From Limnephilus marmoratus (Eukaryota; Arthropoda; Insecta; Trichoptera; Limnephilidae): a stretch of 64,000 bases of DNA. Below the pieces are notes generated by a model. It worked only from the letters and a program-made list of their open reading frames with translations. It searched no databases and was not told the origin of the DNA. Where the stretch lies: NCBI GenBank assembly GCA_917880885.1, contig OU862917.1, forward strand, positions 49,894,727 through 49,958,726. Reading direction: 5' to 3'. This document shows positions 44,896-55,309 of the stretch, piece after piece; position 1 is the first letter of the stretch; every line of letters starts with the position of its first letter. A program made the position numbers and the translations under genes.

Positions 44896-47134
44896 ACAAT
44901 ATGTAACATATAACACTATGTATTCCTTATGTCTCTATTTGCATTTCTATGTCTCTTACGTTTCTTTGTACTATTTGTTATTTGAATGAGCTTTTATATA
45001 ATTTTATAATAATATTATTGTATTCTTATTTGTTTCGTTTTTGTTTGTGAACCTTTATTTAGATGTATGCTAATTAATGTATCTTTGACGATTTTTGTAT
45101 TTGCATGTACTTATGTGTATTATCTGAGTTTTCATTATAGGATTTTTTTCACGTAGTGAAAACAACTGTAAAAACCCAGTATGAATAAACAAATCAATAA
45201 GTAACAAATAGCGGTGTGAAATGATATTATGATGATACAAATTTATGAATTTTTTATGAAAATCATTTATTTTGAGGATTCAAAGCACGATTATTTATTT
45301 TCACTTGGCACATTTTAAATCTTTCCCTTGGGAATTCTTAAAACATCATGAAAGGTGCCATTTTAAAACGTACTTTTCATTACAAGCGAATTCACGCAGG
45401 CGGGTGGAATCTGATAATTTAGGCTAATTGTGATTAAGTTTCCAGCGGAGGAAAAACTGTGAATAATAATGTAATGACCTCCGGAAAATTTCAAACACTC
45501 ACGGAAAAAAAGCCTTTTTTAGAATCCTGAAATGAGGCTTTCGAGGAAGAACAAACAAGCAATTTTAATGAATAATGCCCGATGGACCCGCAAACAGAAT
45601 ATTTCAAATCCTGCTTTCGCGGGGAATGCAAGTTGTGGAGTAAACGAGGGTGGGGGGACTGTAAAGGGGAGGCTCGCCCACTTCTTTGGGAAAATAAGTC
45701 GAGGGAAAATAGAAAGGTATTTTTATTTATTATTTCCAGGCTCTAAGGAACGCTCCCAAAATGCGAAACATTACGATCATAACATTCACTAAAAACAATA
45801 ATTTATTTGTTTGAAAGGGTCGAAAGGAAAGCTCGGAATGATTAAGGAAGAAAAATACAAATTATTTAGGAAATTACATGAATTCGGAATGGAAAAAACA
45901 GGTTCACGTAGCTGTACGAAGATAAGGTTTATAATTAGGCGGGCGACTGTTACCTCCCGGAGCCAAATGCTTTAATTCTATTTTGTTTTTAGGAGAGGAG
46001 TTAAGTTCCTCGAACAATAAATTAAGAGAAACACATTGGTTCTGGTGGTTGGCACAGGAAAACTTTTCTTTCGGCCAAAGTTTATGTACATACATTATGC
46101 AAACATAATGTTGTTTTAAATTGGTAGGCACTCCCCACCGATAAGCAAATACTTTTCGTGTAAATCTTCCTTATCTATGTATCTTTTTAAATAGTTTTTT
46201 TTTAAATATTACATACTTACTATCGATAGCGAAAATTTGAAAAGCTGTAAAGGACAATAAATACACAAATAAGTTTTATGTATTTGTAATTTCTACCGTT
46301 TCTTTTTCTCTTTAGATCTGTGTCGACGAAATATTTATAGGAAAATAAGTATGTCCTTTACGACGTGCATTTTTTACAAGGATATTTTTTCTAAAAAAAT
46401 ACAATTAGTTAAACTCTAAAAGGTCTACTCAATATTATTTTACAATTTAAAATCGTAATTATAGGTCTACAAAAACAGGAGGTATAACTTTTGAAAAAAA
46501 AAGGAAATTAAAATTTTGTTTTTTTACAGCATTTCAAATTTCCGTGATCGATATTACGTAATACAGAATATTGATGAAAAAATGCCATTTTCTAATATCC
46601 AGATTATTTTAACGTCAGTCATTTTAGTGCATCAAAGCACTTTACGACCAAAATGCGAAAGTGCAAAAGAGAAGCACTTGAATATTTCATGAGGGCAAAA
46701 AGCATTCGAGCTGCAAAAACTGAAAAATGGAAACAGAAAACTGAGTGCTACGTCAACTTTATTCACTTTCATTTTCCGTACCATTCCATCACGGAGCACA
46801 GCCGTAACTAGGTCGACTATTTAGGAACTGTGACGACCGTACAGTAGTCAGGCAGTAGGCAATAGTACACCCTTCAGCAGAGAACACTTTAGTAAGATGA
46901 CTAACACTGATAATTAACAATTCTCAGAGGAATATTCCTAAGAATTCCGATGTTGAAACGTACAACGAACTTATAATAATAATATATGGCAGTTTTGTAC
47001 AGCGCCGTTAGAAAATCACCATAAGGGCGCAACAAAAATAAATACATAATAAAATTAATATAACTGGTTTACACCTAATATTTACAATTATTGTAATTTG
47101 TAATTACTAGTGACTTACATTTGTTTTCGATATT
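44896..47134. other. AT-rich region without recognised genes
   Basis: Frames at 45532-45792 (+) and 45904-46131 (-) lack recognisable domains. Confidence 0.45.
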
Positions 47135-47570
47135 ATTTTATGGAATGGAAGCATGGACGCTTACTGAATAACTATTTAGGCGACTTGAGGAATTCGAGAT
47201 GTGGATCTACAGAAGAATGCTTAAAATAAGCTGGAAGGACAGGGTTGCGAATGAAGATGTTATAGTTCGGATGAATCAAGAAAAATAAGTTATTATAACT
47301 ATAAAAATCCGAAAACATCAATATATTGGACATGTGACGAGACATCCAGAGAAGTACGAGATCTTGCATCTCATAATGCAGGGAAAGATTGTCGGAAGAC
47401 GGGGCCCTGGAAGAAAGAGAACCTTATGGCTGAAAAACCTGAGACAGTGGCTTGGCCAATCTACTGTAGAGCTGTTGCGGGCCGCAGTAAACAAAGTCTG
47501 CATAGCCAACATGATAGCCAACGTCCGTTGAATGGACAGAGCACAAGAAGAAGAAGAAGACTTACATCTA
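47135..47570 (+). pseudogene. RTE retrotransposon C-terminal remnant with (AAG)n tail
   Basis: In one frame: EAWTL, stop, RRLEEFEMWIYRRMLKISWK, DRVANEDVIVRMNQEK, stop, IRKHQYIGHVTRHPEKYEIL, HLIMQGKIVGRRGPGRKRTL, WLKNLRQWLGQSTVELLRAA and NKVCIANMIANVR, stop. This is the common insect RTE C-terminus, followed by the AAGAAGAAGAAGAAG tail that ends these elements. There are two internal TAA stops. Truncated, inactive. Confidence 0.92.
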
Positions 47571-48239
47571 AGACTTAACAGCTAGTGGCTTAACACCAAG
47601 GAGGATTATTTAGAAAGTTAGTTTATTTTCACGTTCTATTAGTTGCGTAAAATTTAAAACACGTTTATTAATAAAACTGTTTATAAAATCATGCAATCAC
47701 CAAAAGAAATTCCAGTAAAATTGTGTATTGTTAATTTATTTTTGCAAACGACCAGCCGTAATATAAAATTTTAGGCAAAACGCTCTAATTATACCAGCAG
47801 TGGATGTATTTATTGTGTCTTGACTTTACGCAAGCTAAATATACCACTCTTATCTTTGCAAGAAAGTTACAGCTAGGTAGGTAATTGATAATTAATTTCC
47901 TTGATAAAATAACCACTGAATTGGAATTTCAGAATCAAATAATTTATTCACAAATAAGCTAAGTTCAAGAATACAATAACTATAATTACATTACCGTTCG
48001 ATACGAGATAAAAATCTCACCTCATTACACCTTATACACAAGGAGACTCTGCAGTACAAATAGGAAGCCTGAGGCATAATATGTTAGATAAAATTCTGTA
48101 GGTTTGTCCGTATTGTGTATTATAAATATGTTGTAGAGTAATAAAGTTATTACCGTAATAAGTACAAAGAATAACAAAAGACGAAACAACAATTGAATAA
48201 AGACTAAACAAGCTCATATTCGATTTGGTACTAGTAAAA
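47571..48239. other. AT-rich spacer
   Basis: Nothing recognised. Confidence 0.4.
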
Positions 48240-48557
48240 AAGGTTTTTTTATTAAGTTCTGCAAGAATTTTAGTTTTTATTTTTATGACAGCTGTTTCCG
48301 CTTATCCATAAATTACGTCACATGAATTTCATTTTAATAATTTAGATTTTTACATGTAACGTCACAGGGCTGATGAGCCCCCCTTACCCCTTGTCACACA
48401 ATGTCGCACTTTTCTACTCCTCTCTATGGCGTGACGTAATTTATGGATGGCCCCTTACAATGTCATTTTCAAACTGTCCTGCAACATTGGCAGTTTGATA
48501 ATGGCCTTGAACGCCGAAACAGCTATCCCTATTATAAAAACGAAAGTATTTGCAGCC
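48240..48557. repeat. Inverted-repeat module carrying a nested MITE
   Basis: The left arm (48247-48304: TTAAGTTCTGCAAGAATTTT ... CAGCTGTTTCCGCTTA) and right arm (about 48490-48557: CAGTTTGATAATGGCC, CCGAAACAGCTAT, ATTTGCAG) are inverted relatives with centre CATTTTCAAACTGTCC. The MITE 48305-48454 interrupts the left part. A SINE begins right at the distal end of the right arm. Confidence 0.65.
48305..48454. mobile_element. PIF/Harbinger-like MITE, 150 bp, TTA duplication
   Basis: Terminal repeats TCCATAAATTACGTCAC and GTGACGTAATTTATGGA, the right end continuing to GGCCCC. Flanked by TTA at 48302-48304 and 48455-48457. The related module at 34476-34495 shows the uninterrupted GGCTTACAGTG, confirming the insertion. 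Three-base TWA duplications are typical of PIF/Harbinger. Confidence 0.8.
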
Positions 48558-48955
48558 GGCCGGCATAGTCCAGCGGTAAGGCTCTTGACTAGCACTCCGA
48601 AGGTCGCGGGATCGAATCCCGGCGTGGCAAATAAATTTTATTTGATTAACTTGTGTTTTGTCACAATTTATTCATTTAAAATAATATATAGTATATTTGC
48701 GGCATGTTCCAGAGTGGAAGATACTCTCAGTATCACCCTGGTGTAAGACCACCATTCAGAATTGAAACGTTGCTTGAAATGGCTTTAGCCGTGTTTGGTG
48801 ACCAGATCTGAATAGCCAGGTACTATCACCACCTTCCTCTTCCCTATCTCCTTCCCCTCCCCACTACCTTCATCCTCACAACATATCCCAATTAGGGATG
48901 CCATAGTCCCACTGGCTCCAAACGGGAGCAGTTGCGTATTCACCTAAAAAAAAAA
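48558..48955 (+). mobile_element. tRNA-derived SINE S1, full copy
   Basis: GGCCGGCATAGTCCAGCGG head, B-box GGGATCGAATCCC, complete body, poly(A) 48946-48955. Confidence 0.92.
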
Positions 48956-50182
48956 CCCCGGTCACAGAAAAATTTTAACAATAATATTTACCAAACTGTT
49001 GCTGTCACTGTCGCTCTTACTCCCCGAATACTGAGCGGAAGGGACAACTGCACCTTTGGCTGATAGTACCTAAATAAAATCATCAAAATCAAGGTTTTGT
49101 GTTCTCCATTTTTCTCCTCAAAAACTGGACCGATTTTAAAGCTTTTTTTTACTAACTGAATTAGAAGAAAACTCTGTGTCTGTACGTTTTTTTAATACAT
49201 TATTTAGTTTGTATACTGAACGATTGTTGATGACGTTCAAACCAGGCAATTTTAACGATATTCGGAGGATCCTCACTCCCATAAGAAATAGCTTATCTAA
49301 AAAACCAAAACGTCCAGAGACGCCAGTGGTCGACATATATATTTTGTTTAAAAAAATATTTGCAGTAGTGTCAAAATCCAGAGATTAGGGGAAACGGCGC
49401 CCGATTCCTCTGTATAATAACATTATTACATTTGGTTTACTAGTAAAAATAATCAATAAAATAGCGAAATTTAAAAAAAGCGAATTGATCGATTGCTAGA
49501 GAGATAGTTTTAGCGCCATTGTTTTAAATTATTGACATTATAGGAACAATGGCCACTGTCTTTCTTCCGACGGAGTATTGTCTCTACACAAATAATACGA
49601 AACTTTGAAACTTTCAAATAATTCGACGAGTATCTTTTGTTTCAGATGACGGAAAGAGCAATCAATCATCCCGTCAAGTACTCCCAAAGTACTCCACTCG
49701 CCGATAAGCACAGGAAACTCTGCCTGAATAGAAACAGCCAACTAAAACACGGGAAGTCTTTAAGATTGAGAGAAATACATTAATACGCTGTTATTTTATT
49801 AATAGCAGAAGTTAAACGAAGAATGTCGGCTCTTGACTCATTCATTTTCTACAACATAAATTTCCGACAAAATAAAACTATAAGATACTGTAAATGTAGC
49901 TGTTTAATATACTTTTATTTTACTTTATCTGCGAAACAAACAGTTTAATAAATACAAATTTCATTAAAAAAAAACAGGGTGTACAATTCACACGCGATAG
50001 AAGTGAAACTAGAAAGTCGCTAGATGTCGCTTTCTTTTCATTTGCGTGTTTATTTTAAAGTGGTTTGAAGATTGGATATTGATTTCAAAAAATAAAAATG
50101 TTTATTTTTTCCTTAATTGGACTTCCATTTCTACCCGACTGTCTTTCTATACTTGATAATTTAGTTTTTAGTACATATAATG
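48956..50182. other. Region without recognised genes
   Basis: The minus frame 49538-49741 (67 codons) looks moderately protein-like but has no recognised motif or splice context; not called. Confidence 0.4.
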
Positions 50183-50330
50183 TCCTGATGAAGAGAACAT
50201 CGTTCTCGAAACATGTTGATTTTTTAAATAAAGATTATCGTGGTAAAAACAAAGTGTTTTTAATTATTTCATTAATAAAATGGTGCCACAAAGTGAATTT
50301 GCAAAATTTGAAGAAGGAAAAATATATAAA
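50183..50330 (+). repeat. Module with CTGATGA-stem-GAAAC motif
   Basis: CTGATGA (50185-50191), one A, stem GAGAAC/GTTCTC (50193-50198 and 50202-50207) around ATC, then GAAAC (50208-50212) and ATGTTGAT. The following AAAATGGTGCCACAAAGTG section recurs near 25460, and the motif itself recurs (minus) at 41520-41575. Probably the terminus of a retroelement. Ribozyme activity is not shown. Confidence 0.5.
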
Positions 50331-50499
50331 TAATTAAACACAAAACATAATAATTGATACTATAAACGATAGAATAAGAATCTTTAAAGAAACAGGTTAA
50401 AAATAAACAATAATATTAACAAAATGATCAAACGTAAGCAAAATAAATAAAGAAAACCGCACAACGAAAATGAGAAAAACGAATTAAAAACCGATCAAT

Positions 50500-50640
50500 G
50501 GCTGCGTTGGCATCGCTTTTGGGTCCCACCCAGGCGTCATGAGTTCAATTCCTCGGCTGGCTAAGTCCTCCATTACGACACAAGCAACATTTTCAGCTCA
50601 CAAATAGGAGGGTTTCAAATATTGCACACATAAGGAGTAG
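50500..50640 (+). mobile_element. Second SINE-like family (S2), copy 2
   Basis: Shares GGGTCCCACYCRGGYG, ATGAGTTCAATTCCTC, GTCCTCCA and ACAAGCAACATTTTC with 25235-25410, in order. Confidence 0.5.
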
Positions 50641-51274
50641 ATATTTTGTATTTAAGCTTTTGGTTAAATATTTTCTAGAATTTAGTAAATTAAACTTTAT
50701 TTATCAGTAGATATCTGTTGTTCTTATATTTTATGCACGTCTTCTGAAAAAAATATGTTGTACGTAGTCGATTTAAAGTTTCCGATAATAATTTTATAAT
50801 TATACACATAATTTCGATAATTACTGCGTCATTTTTTATCATAATGTTTCAAACAAAACAATATTAATTATTAACATGATAATGCCATTAGGTACACAAT
50901 AAAATGCTCATAATGAAGCCATTTTACCGGCCGATGTTTCTGGATGTGACGGGAATGTGAAATAATTAACATAATTAATTAACTGGTATAACACGTAGCA
51001 TAGGTAACGCAAATAAAATGTGATTATCTGCATAATTGAAAATGTTGCGTTCATGCAACGATTAAAACCGTCATGCTAACATGGTTTAATTTCGTATTAG
51101 GGATTGAAAAAAAAGGCAGGAAACAGGAAAAAAACATTTTTGATATCACAGGGGACTATATTCACAATAAATTTATTGTTTCTGTGTAAAATTGCCATAC
51201 AAAGGTAAAGGAGGCTTCTACTAATATCTACAGGAATTCCAAAAACTGAACAAATCGAACTAATACATTAATAA
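50641..51274. other. AT-rich spacer
   Basis: Nothing recognised. Confidence 0.4.
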
Positions 51275-51688
51275 TTACATTCAGATACAATCGAAAAAAT
51301 TCAACACAAATTCCTAAGACATATAAATTTTAAACTCGGTATTCCCATTGAAAACATAAATTATAACTACTTGATGAAAGAATTAAATTTATTAAATCTC
51401 TCAGATCGAAGAATTATATCCGACTTAATATTTATGTTCAAAATTGTAAATGGTAAAATAGACAGTCTTGATTTAACTAAGCTCATCGAATTTCATATAC
51501 CCACTAGAGCAACTCGCTCCAAAATCTTGTTTCATTGTAACAACAACAGGACTGAGTACACGAAACACTCGCTTTTACTTAGATTACATGAAGTTAGTAA
51601 TAGATACGCAGATGTGGCGGATCTATTTAACTGCACGGAAGCTAGGTACAAGAAGGCTATTCTGTCATATATTTTCAATCAATATTAA
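51275..51688 (+). pseudogene. Jockey/CR1-like LINE, C-terminal fragment
   Basis: The open frame reads DTIEKIQHKFLRHINFKLG, then LNLLNLSDRRIISDLIFMFK, LIEFHIPTRATRS and NRYADVADLFNCTEARYKKA. It is homologous to 33757-34212 (LNLSDRRI...FKI...PxRxTRS) but clearly another copy or family. The frame is intact from a TAA at 51272 to its stop. Its likely 3'UTR is split by the foldback element at 51771-54621: the sequence continues at 54622 with TTGTTCAATAAATTATT. Confidence 0.8.
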
Positions 51689-52267
51689 TTTTATTTATAC
51701 TATAGTATTGAATGTAATTGTAGCTCTTTGAGGTTGTGGTGCCGTGTATTTCGAAACAAATAAATATCTTGGCTAAAGTTCGGTGTTTGGGAGAAATTCC
51801 TAAAAAATAAAACTAGTTATTTTTATACTAATTTGGGGTCGGGAAATCCGAATCTGAAAGAATTATGCGGCGGCAAGCAATATTAACAGAATTACACGAC
51901 TTTAAAAAATTTTATACACATACAGGAAAATAGCCATTTTGGAAGTATTCTGATTCCTAGAAAATCAAACTAGTTATTTTTATACTAACTATGGGTCGGG
52001 GAATCCGAATCTGAAAGAATTAGGCGGCGGCAAGCAATATTAACTGAATTACAAGACTTTGAAATTTTCTATACACACACACATGAAAATATTCATTTCG
52101 GAAACATCTTGACACACGTAGTACAAAAATCATAGAAAAACAAGATAACATAGATGTTTTTACCACACAAAATTAAGTGTTGCCATTAAGCAGTAATATC
52201 AATAACGTAAAATAACATGTTTATATTTTAAGTACTTATTTTTTATAAATTTTACTCACTTTTGTAT

Positions 52268-53113
52268 CACAAACCATGTTACATAAACCCAGCGTAGCCG
52301 CTAAACTACTGGAAAACAGGGATGTTTTTTTGCCGTGACGCGAGCAGGCGGTATAAAGGGGCACAAACCATGTTACACAAACCTAGCGTAGCCGCTAAAC
52401 TACTTGAAAACAGGGATGTTTTTTTGCCGTGACGCGAGCAGGCGGTATAAAAGGGCACAAACCATGTTACACAATCCTGGCGTAGCCGCTAAACTACTTG
52501 AAAACAGGGATGTTTTTTTGCCGTGACGCGAGCAGGCGGTATAAAGGGGCACAAACCATGTTACACAAACCTGGCGTAGCCGCTAAACTACTTGAAAACA
52601 GGGATGTTTTTTTGCCGTGCCGCGAGCAGGCGGTATAAAGTGGCACAAACCATGTTACACAAACCTGGCGTAGCCGCTAAACTACTTGAAAACAGGGATG
52701 TTTTTTTGCCGTGACGCGAGCAGGCGGTATAAAGGGGCACAAACCATGTTACACAAACCTAGCGTAGCCGCTAAACTACTTGAAAACAGGGATGTTTTTT
52801 TGCCGTGACGCGAGCAGGCGGTATAAAGGGGCACAAACCATGTTACACAAACCTAGCGTAGCCGCTAAACTACTTGAAAACAGGAATGTTTTTTTGCCGT
52901 GACGCGAGCAGGCGGTATAAAGGGGCACAAACCATGTTACACAAACCTAGCGTAGCCGCTAAACTACTTGAAAACAGGGATTTTTTTTTGCCGTGATGCG
53001 AGCAGGCGGTATAAAGGGGCACAAACCATGTTACACAAACCTAGCGTTAGGTTAGGTTAGGTTAGGGACGCGAGCAGGCGGTATAAAGGGGCACAAACCA
53101 TGTTACACAAACC
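52268..53113. repeat. 94-bp minisatellite, nine units plus a variant
   Basis: The unit begins CACAAACCATGTTACACAAA and contains TAGCCGCTAAACTACTTG, a T7-8 run, and GTGACGCGAGCAGGCGGTAT. Unit starts fall at 52268, 52362, 52456, 52550, 52644, 52738, 52832, 52926 and 53020, exactly 94 bp apart. The following unit (53092) is 72 bp away because part is replaced by TTAGG repeats. Units are nearly identical, so the array is recent or homogenised. Confidence 0.97.
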
Positions 53114-53133
53114 TAGCGTTAGGTTAGGTTAGG
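53047..53133 (+). repeat. (TTAGG)n runs at the end of the minisatellite
   Basis: Four TTAGG units at 53047-53066 and three at 53119-53133, each placed right after CCTAGCG of the 94-bp unit. The motif equals the arthropod telomere repeat. Confidence 0.9.
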
Positions 53134-53543
53134 TTACGTATTTTTAAGACTACGAATTTTCATACTTTTGGTTTAAGAATACGGCCGTTGAGATAGTCGT
53201 AATTCATCAGGTTAATGTGAGGAATTATCGTGTCGGAAAGTTTTACTTTATTGATATAGGGATAAATATTTTTGAGAGCTGGTAACACTGCCGGCATATG
53301 TTTTTCTACATTTCTTGTTTTTCTATGATTTTTGTACTACGTGTGTCAAGATGTTTCCGAAATGAATATTTTCATGTGTGTGTGTATAGAAAATTTCAAA
53401 GTCTTGTAATTCAGTTAATATTGCTTGCCGCCGCCTAATTATTTCAGATTCGGATTCCCCGGCCCATAGTTAGTATAAAAATAACTAGTTTGATTTTCTA
53501 GGAATCAGAATACTTCCAAAATGGCTATTTTGCTGTATGTGTA

Positions 53544-54402
53544 CGACAGTACAGTTCATGATAGCTTTTTGTTTGACAAGCCCCCAAAGGGCTCACAAAC
53601 TCCAACAGCTCGTAGGGCTTTGAAGCAAAGAATGGACGGCTACCTCGAGAGTGTTTTCTCTTGGGGTAAAAATAATCTCGTTGAATTTAATGTTTCAAAG
53701 ACCCAATCTTGTCTGATTACGTCCAAAAGGGATCGAAATGAAAATCTAGTCTCTTTCAACGGAAGCAATCTTCCGAACAGGCCCTCCATTGATATGCTTG
53801 GTGTAACCCTAAGTGACCAGCTCAGGTATGGGGGCTCCATCGAAGCCAGAGTAAAGCTAGCCTCCCAAAAACTGGGCGTACTGTACAGGGCCCGCAGATA
53901 CTTTAATAGTACACAACTGCTAACCCTGTACAAATCGCAAGTGCGCCCCACGGTTGAATTTGGCAGCCACCTCTGGTCTGGGGTTCCAAAATACCTGAAA
54001 AATACCCTCGACTCTGTGCAGAAACGGGCGGTCCGTTTGATAGATTCTCCCATCTTAACAGACGGATTGCAATCTTTAGAGCACAGGCGTCGGGTGGGAA
54101 TGCTATCCTTGTTCTACCGGTATTACAATGGAAGATGCTCCGAGGAACTAGCATCATTGATCCCTTCGGCACCGGTGCATAGTCGGGAAACACGCCAAAC
54201 GCGTGCCCAACATTTGTACACAGTTGACATTTGTCACATGAGAACGGGTCGTTTCTTCGACTCATTCTTGTGTTCAACAGCTCGGCTGTGGAATGATTTG
54301 CCGGCCTCTGTGTTTCCTCCTTCCTACAACATGGGTCTCTTCAAGACCAATGTTCATTCCTTCCTCTCCTCAAAAAGACCCTCCACACAGCATCCCAGAT
54401 GA
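53544..54402 (+). pseudogene. LINE ORF2 C-terminal region (Jockey/CR1-like)
   Basis: About 285 codons, open to the stop at 54402. The first eight codons of the open frame (from 53521) are host-element DNA fused in frame. In order: a region just after the RT palm (NLVEFNVSKTQSCLIT, about residue 53), a MLGVTLSD box, RARRYFNSTQLLTLYKSQVR, PTVEFGSHLWSG, QKRAVRLID, ARLWNDLPASVFPP and NVHSFLSSKRPS. These are the thumb and C-terminal segments of Jockey/CR1-group RTs. The FADD catalytic box lies upstream of the truncation and is absent, so no activity is possible. Near-identity with 1299-1851 implies recent mobility of the family. Confidence 0.88.
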
Positions 54403-54449
54403 CATAGGCCCTGAGGGAAATTATTTTCCTCAGGGCCTCCTGTGTGGAG
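54381..54449 (+). promoter_or_regulatory. Two-tier hairpin in the LINE 3'UTR
   Basis: The outer stem CTCCACACAG (54381-54390) pairs perfectly with CTGTGTGGAG (54440-54449). The inner stem GGCCCTGAGG (54407-54416) pairs with CCTCAGGGCC (54428-54437). Poly(A) follows within 10 nt. The same structure ends 1299-1851 (1762-1830) and the composite copy 58255-58588. Likely the 3' recognition structure of the LINE RT; function inferred. Confidence 0.75.
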
Positions 54450-54629
54450 TTAATGTAAAAAAAAAAAAAAATGTGTATAAAATTTTTTAAAGTCGTGTAA
54501 TTCTGTTAATATTGCTTGCCGCCGCATAATTCTTTCAGATTCGGATTCCCCGACCCCAAATTAGAATAAAAATAACTAGTTTTATTTTTTAGGAATTTCT
54601 CCCAAACACCGAACTTTTTCCAATATCTT

Positions 54630-55309
54630 TGTATTATGACCTCCATGTTTGTTCAATAAATTATTGTCCTCGTAAACAGCAAAATACGTAATATTATGCA
54701 AAAACTTAATGTACGTACTTTAAAAGTTTAAGCCTTTACGTAATTAGTAATTACGTAACTGAAGTAAGTAATTTATGCTTTTCCGTACAACCTTTTCCTC
54801 AGTTGCTCAACCTACGCTACATAGATATTAGTCACCACTGGGACCGTCATAGATATTCGTCCGACCTTCTCTGTAGACATATTAGTCCTCACTCTGAAGT
54901 TCATAGATATTAGTCCAACATATGAGCTGTAGATATTAGTCCGACACACAGGCTGTAGATATTAGTTTCTGGAGTCATATGTTTATACTAAAGAGTTTTT
55001 CTGTTGTTGGAATATTGATCCCTGGCTGTTTAATCTGGTTACTGGCTAAAAACGATTTATAGTAGAGTTTCGATTTTGTGATATTATAATTTTTTATTTA
55101 TCCTGAAGCAAATGTTTAATAATTATCGATGGGTAACTAGTATTGGTGCACATAAACTATTGCGACAGCGCCCTTTGGGTGATTGAACAAAAACGACGTT
55201 GTGCAAATTATCCAATTATTAATTTAATTACTAAACATAAGAAGGTGTACCGAATTCAACGAATCCAAGAAACCAATATGCTGACATGGAATTCACTCGG
55301 AGACTATCA
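54630..55309. other. AT-rich region with a short minisatellite
   Basis: 54823-54972 holds about five loose repeats of TAGATATTAGTCC with spacers of 15-20 bp. No genes. Confidence 0.6.

Larger units (their letters stand above)
53544..54470 (+). mobile_element. 5'-truncated LINE inserted in the foldback element, 7-bp TSD
   Basis: ATGTGTA flanks both sides (53537-53543 and 54471-54477). The left arm of the host element gives the uninterrupted sequence, so the limits are exact. The LINE has no 5' part, ends in the hairpin 3'UTR (54381-54449) and a poly(A) run, and is the longest copy of its family in the window. Confidence 0.97.
51763..54629. mobile_element. Foldback-type DNA element with 8-bp TSD, long TIRs and internal minisatellite
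   Basis: The element spans 51771-54621; AATATCTT occurs directly outside both ends (51763-51770 and 54622-54629). The left end GGCTAAAGTTCGGTGTTTGG and the reverse complement of the right end GGAAAAAGTTCGGTGTTTGG begin inverted arms of about 365-375 bp (51771-52147 and 53310-54621 after removing the LINE insert). Each arm consists of two imperfect sub-repeats of about 157 bp containing CGGCGGCAAGCAATATTAAC. The loop holds a 94-bp minisatellite and TTAGG runs. Without the LINE it is about 1.9 kb. No transposase is encoded. The architecture (long modular inverted arms, tandem core) is that of foldback elements. The superfamily is not determined, since the TSD does not fit the hAT consensus. Confidence 0.9.

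Noticed and set aside
49538..49741. 67-codon minus-strand frame
   Set aside because: Same reason: plausible composition but nothing to support a real exon.
51763..51770. Assigning the foldback element to hAT because of its 8-bp duplication
   Set aside because: AATATCTT does not fit the nTnnnnAn pattern and the termini do not resemble hAT ends.
52268..53133. CRISPR-like array (regular 94-bp repeats)
   Set aside because: The whole 94-bp unit repeats without variable spacers and the DNA is eukaryotic; it is a minisatellite.
53047..53133. A chromosome end or telomere
   Set aside because: Only three to four TTAGG units at a time, inside a transposon and flanked by non-telomeric DNA on both sides.
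53640..54277. Two long minus-strand frames
   Set aside because: They are antisense shadows of the LINE coding frame at 53544-54402.
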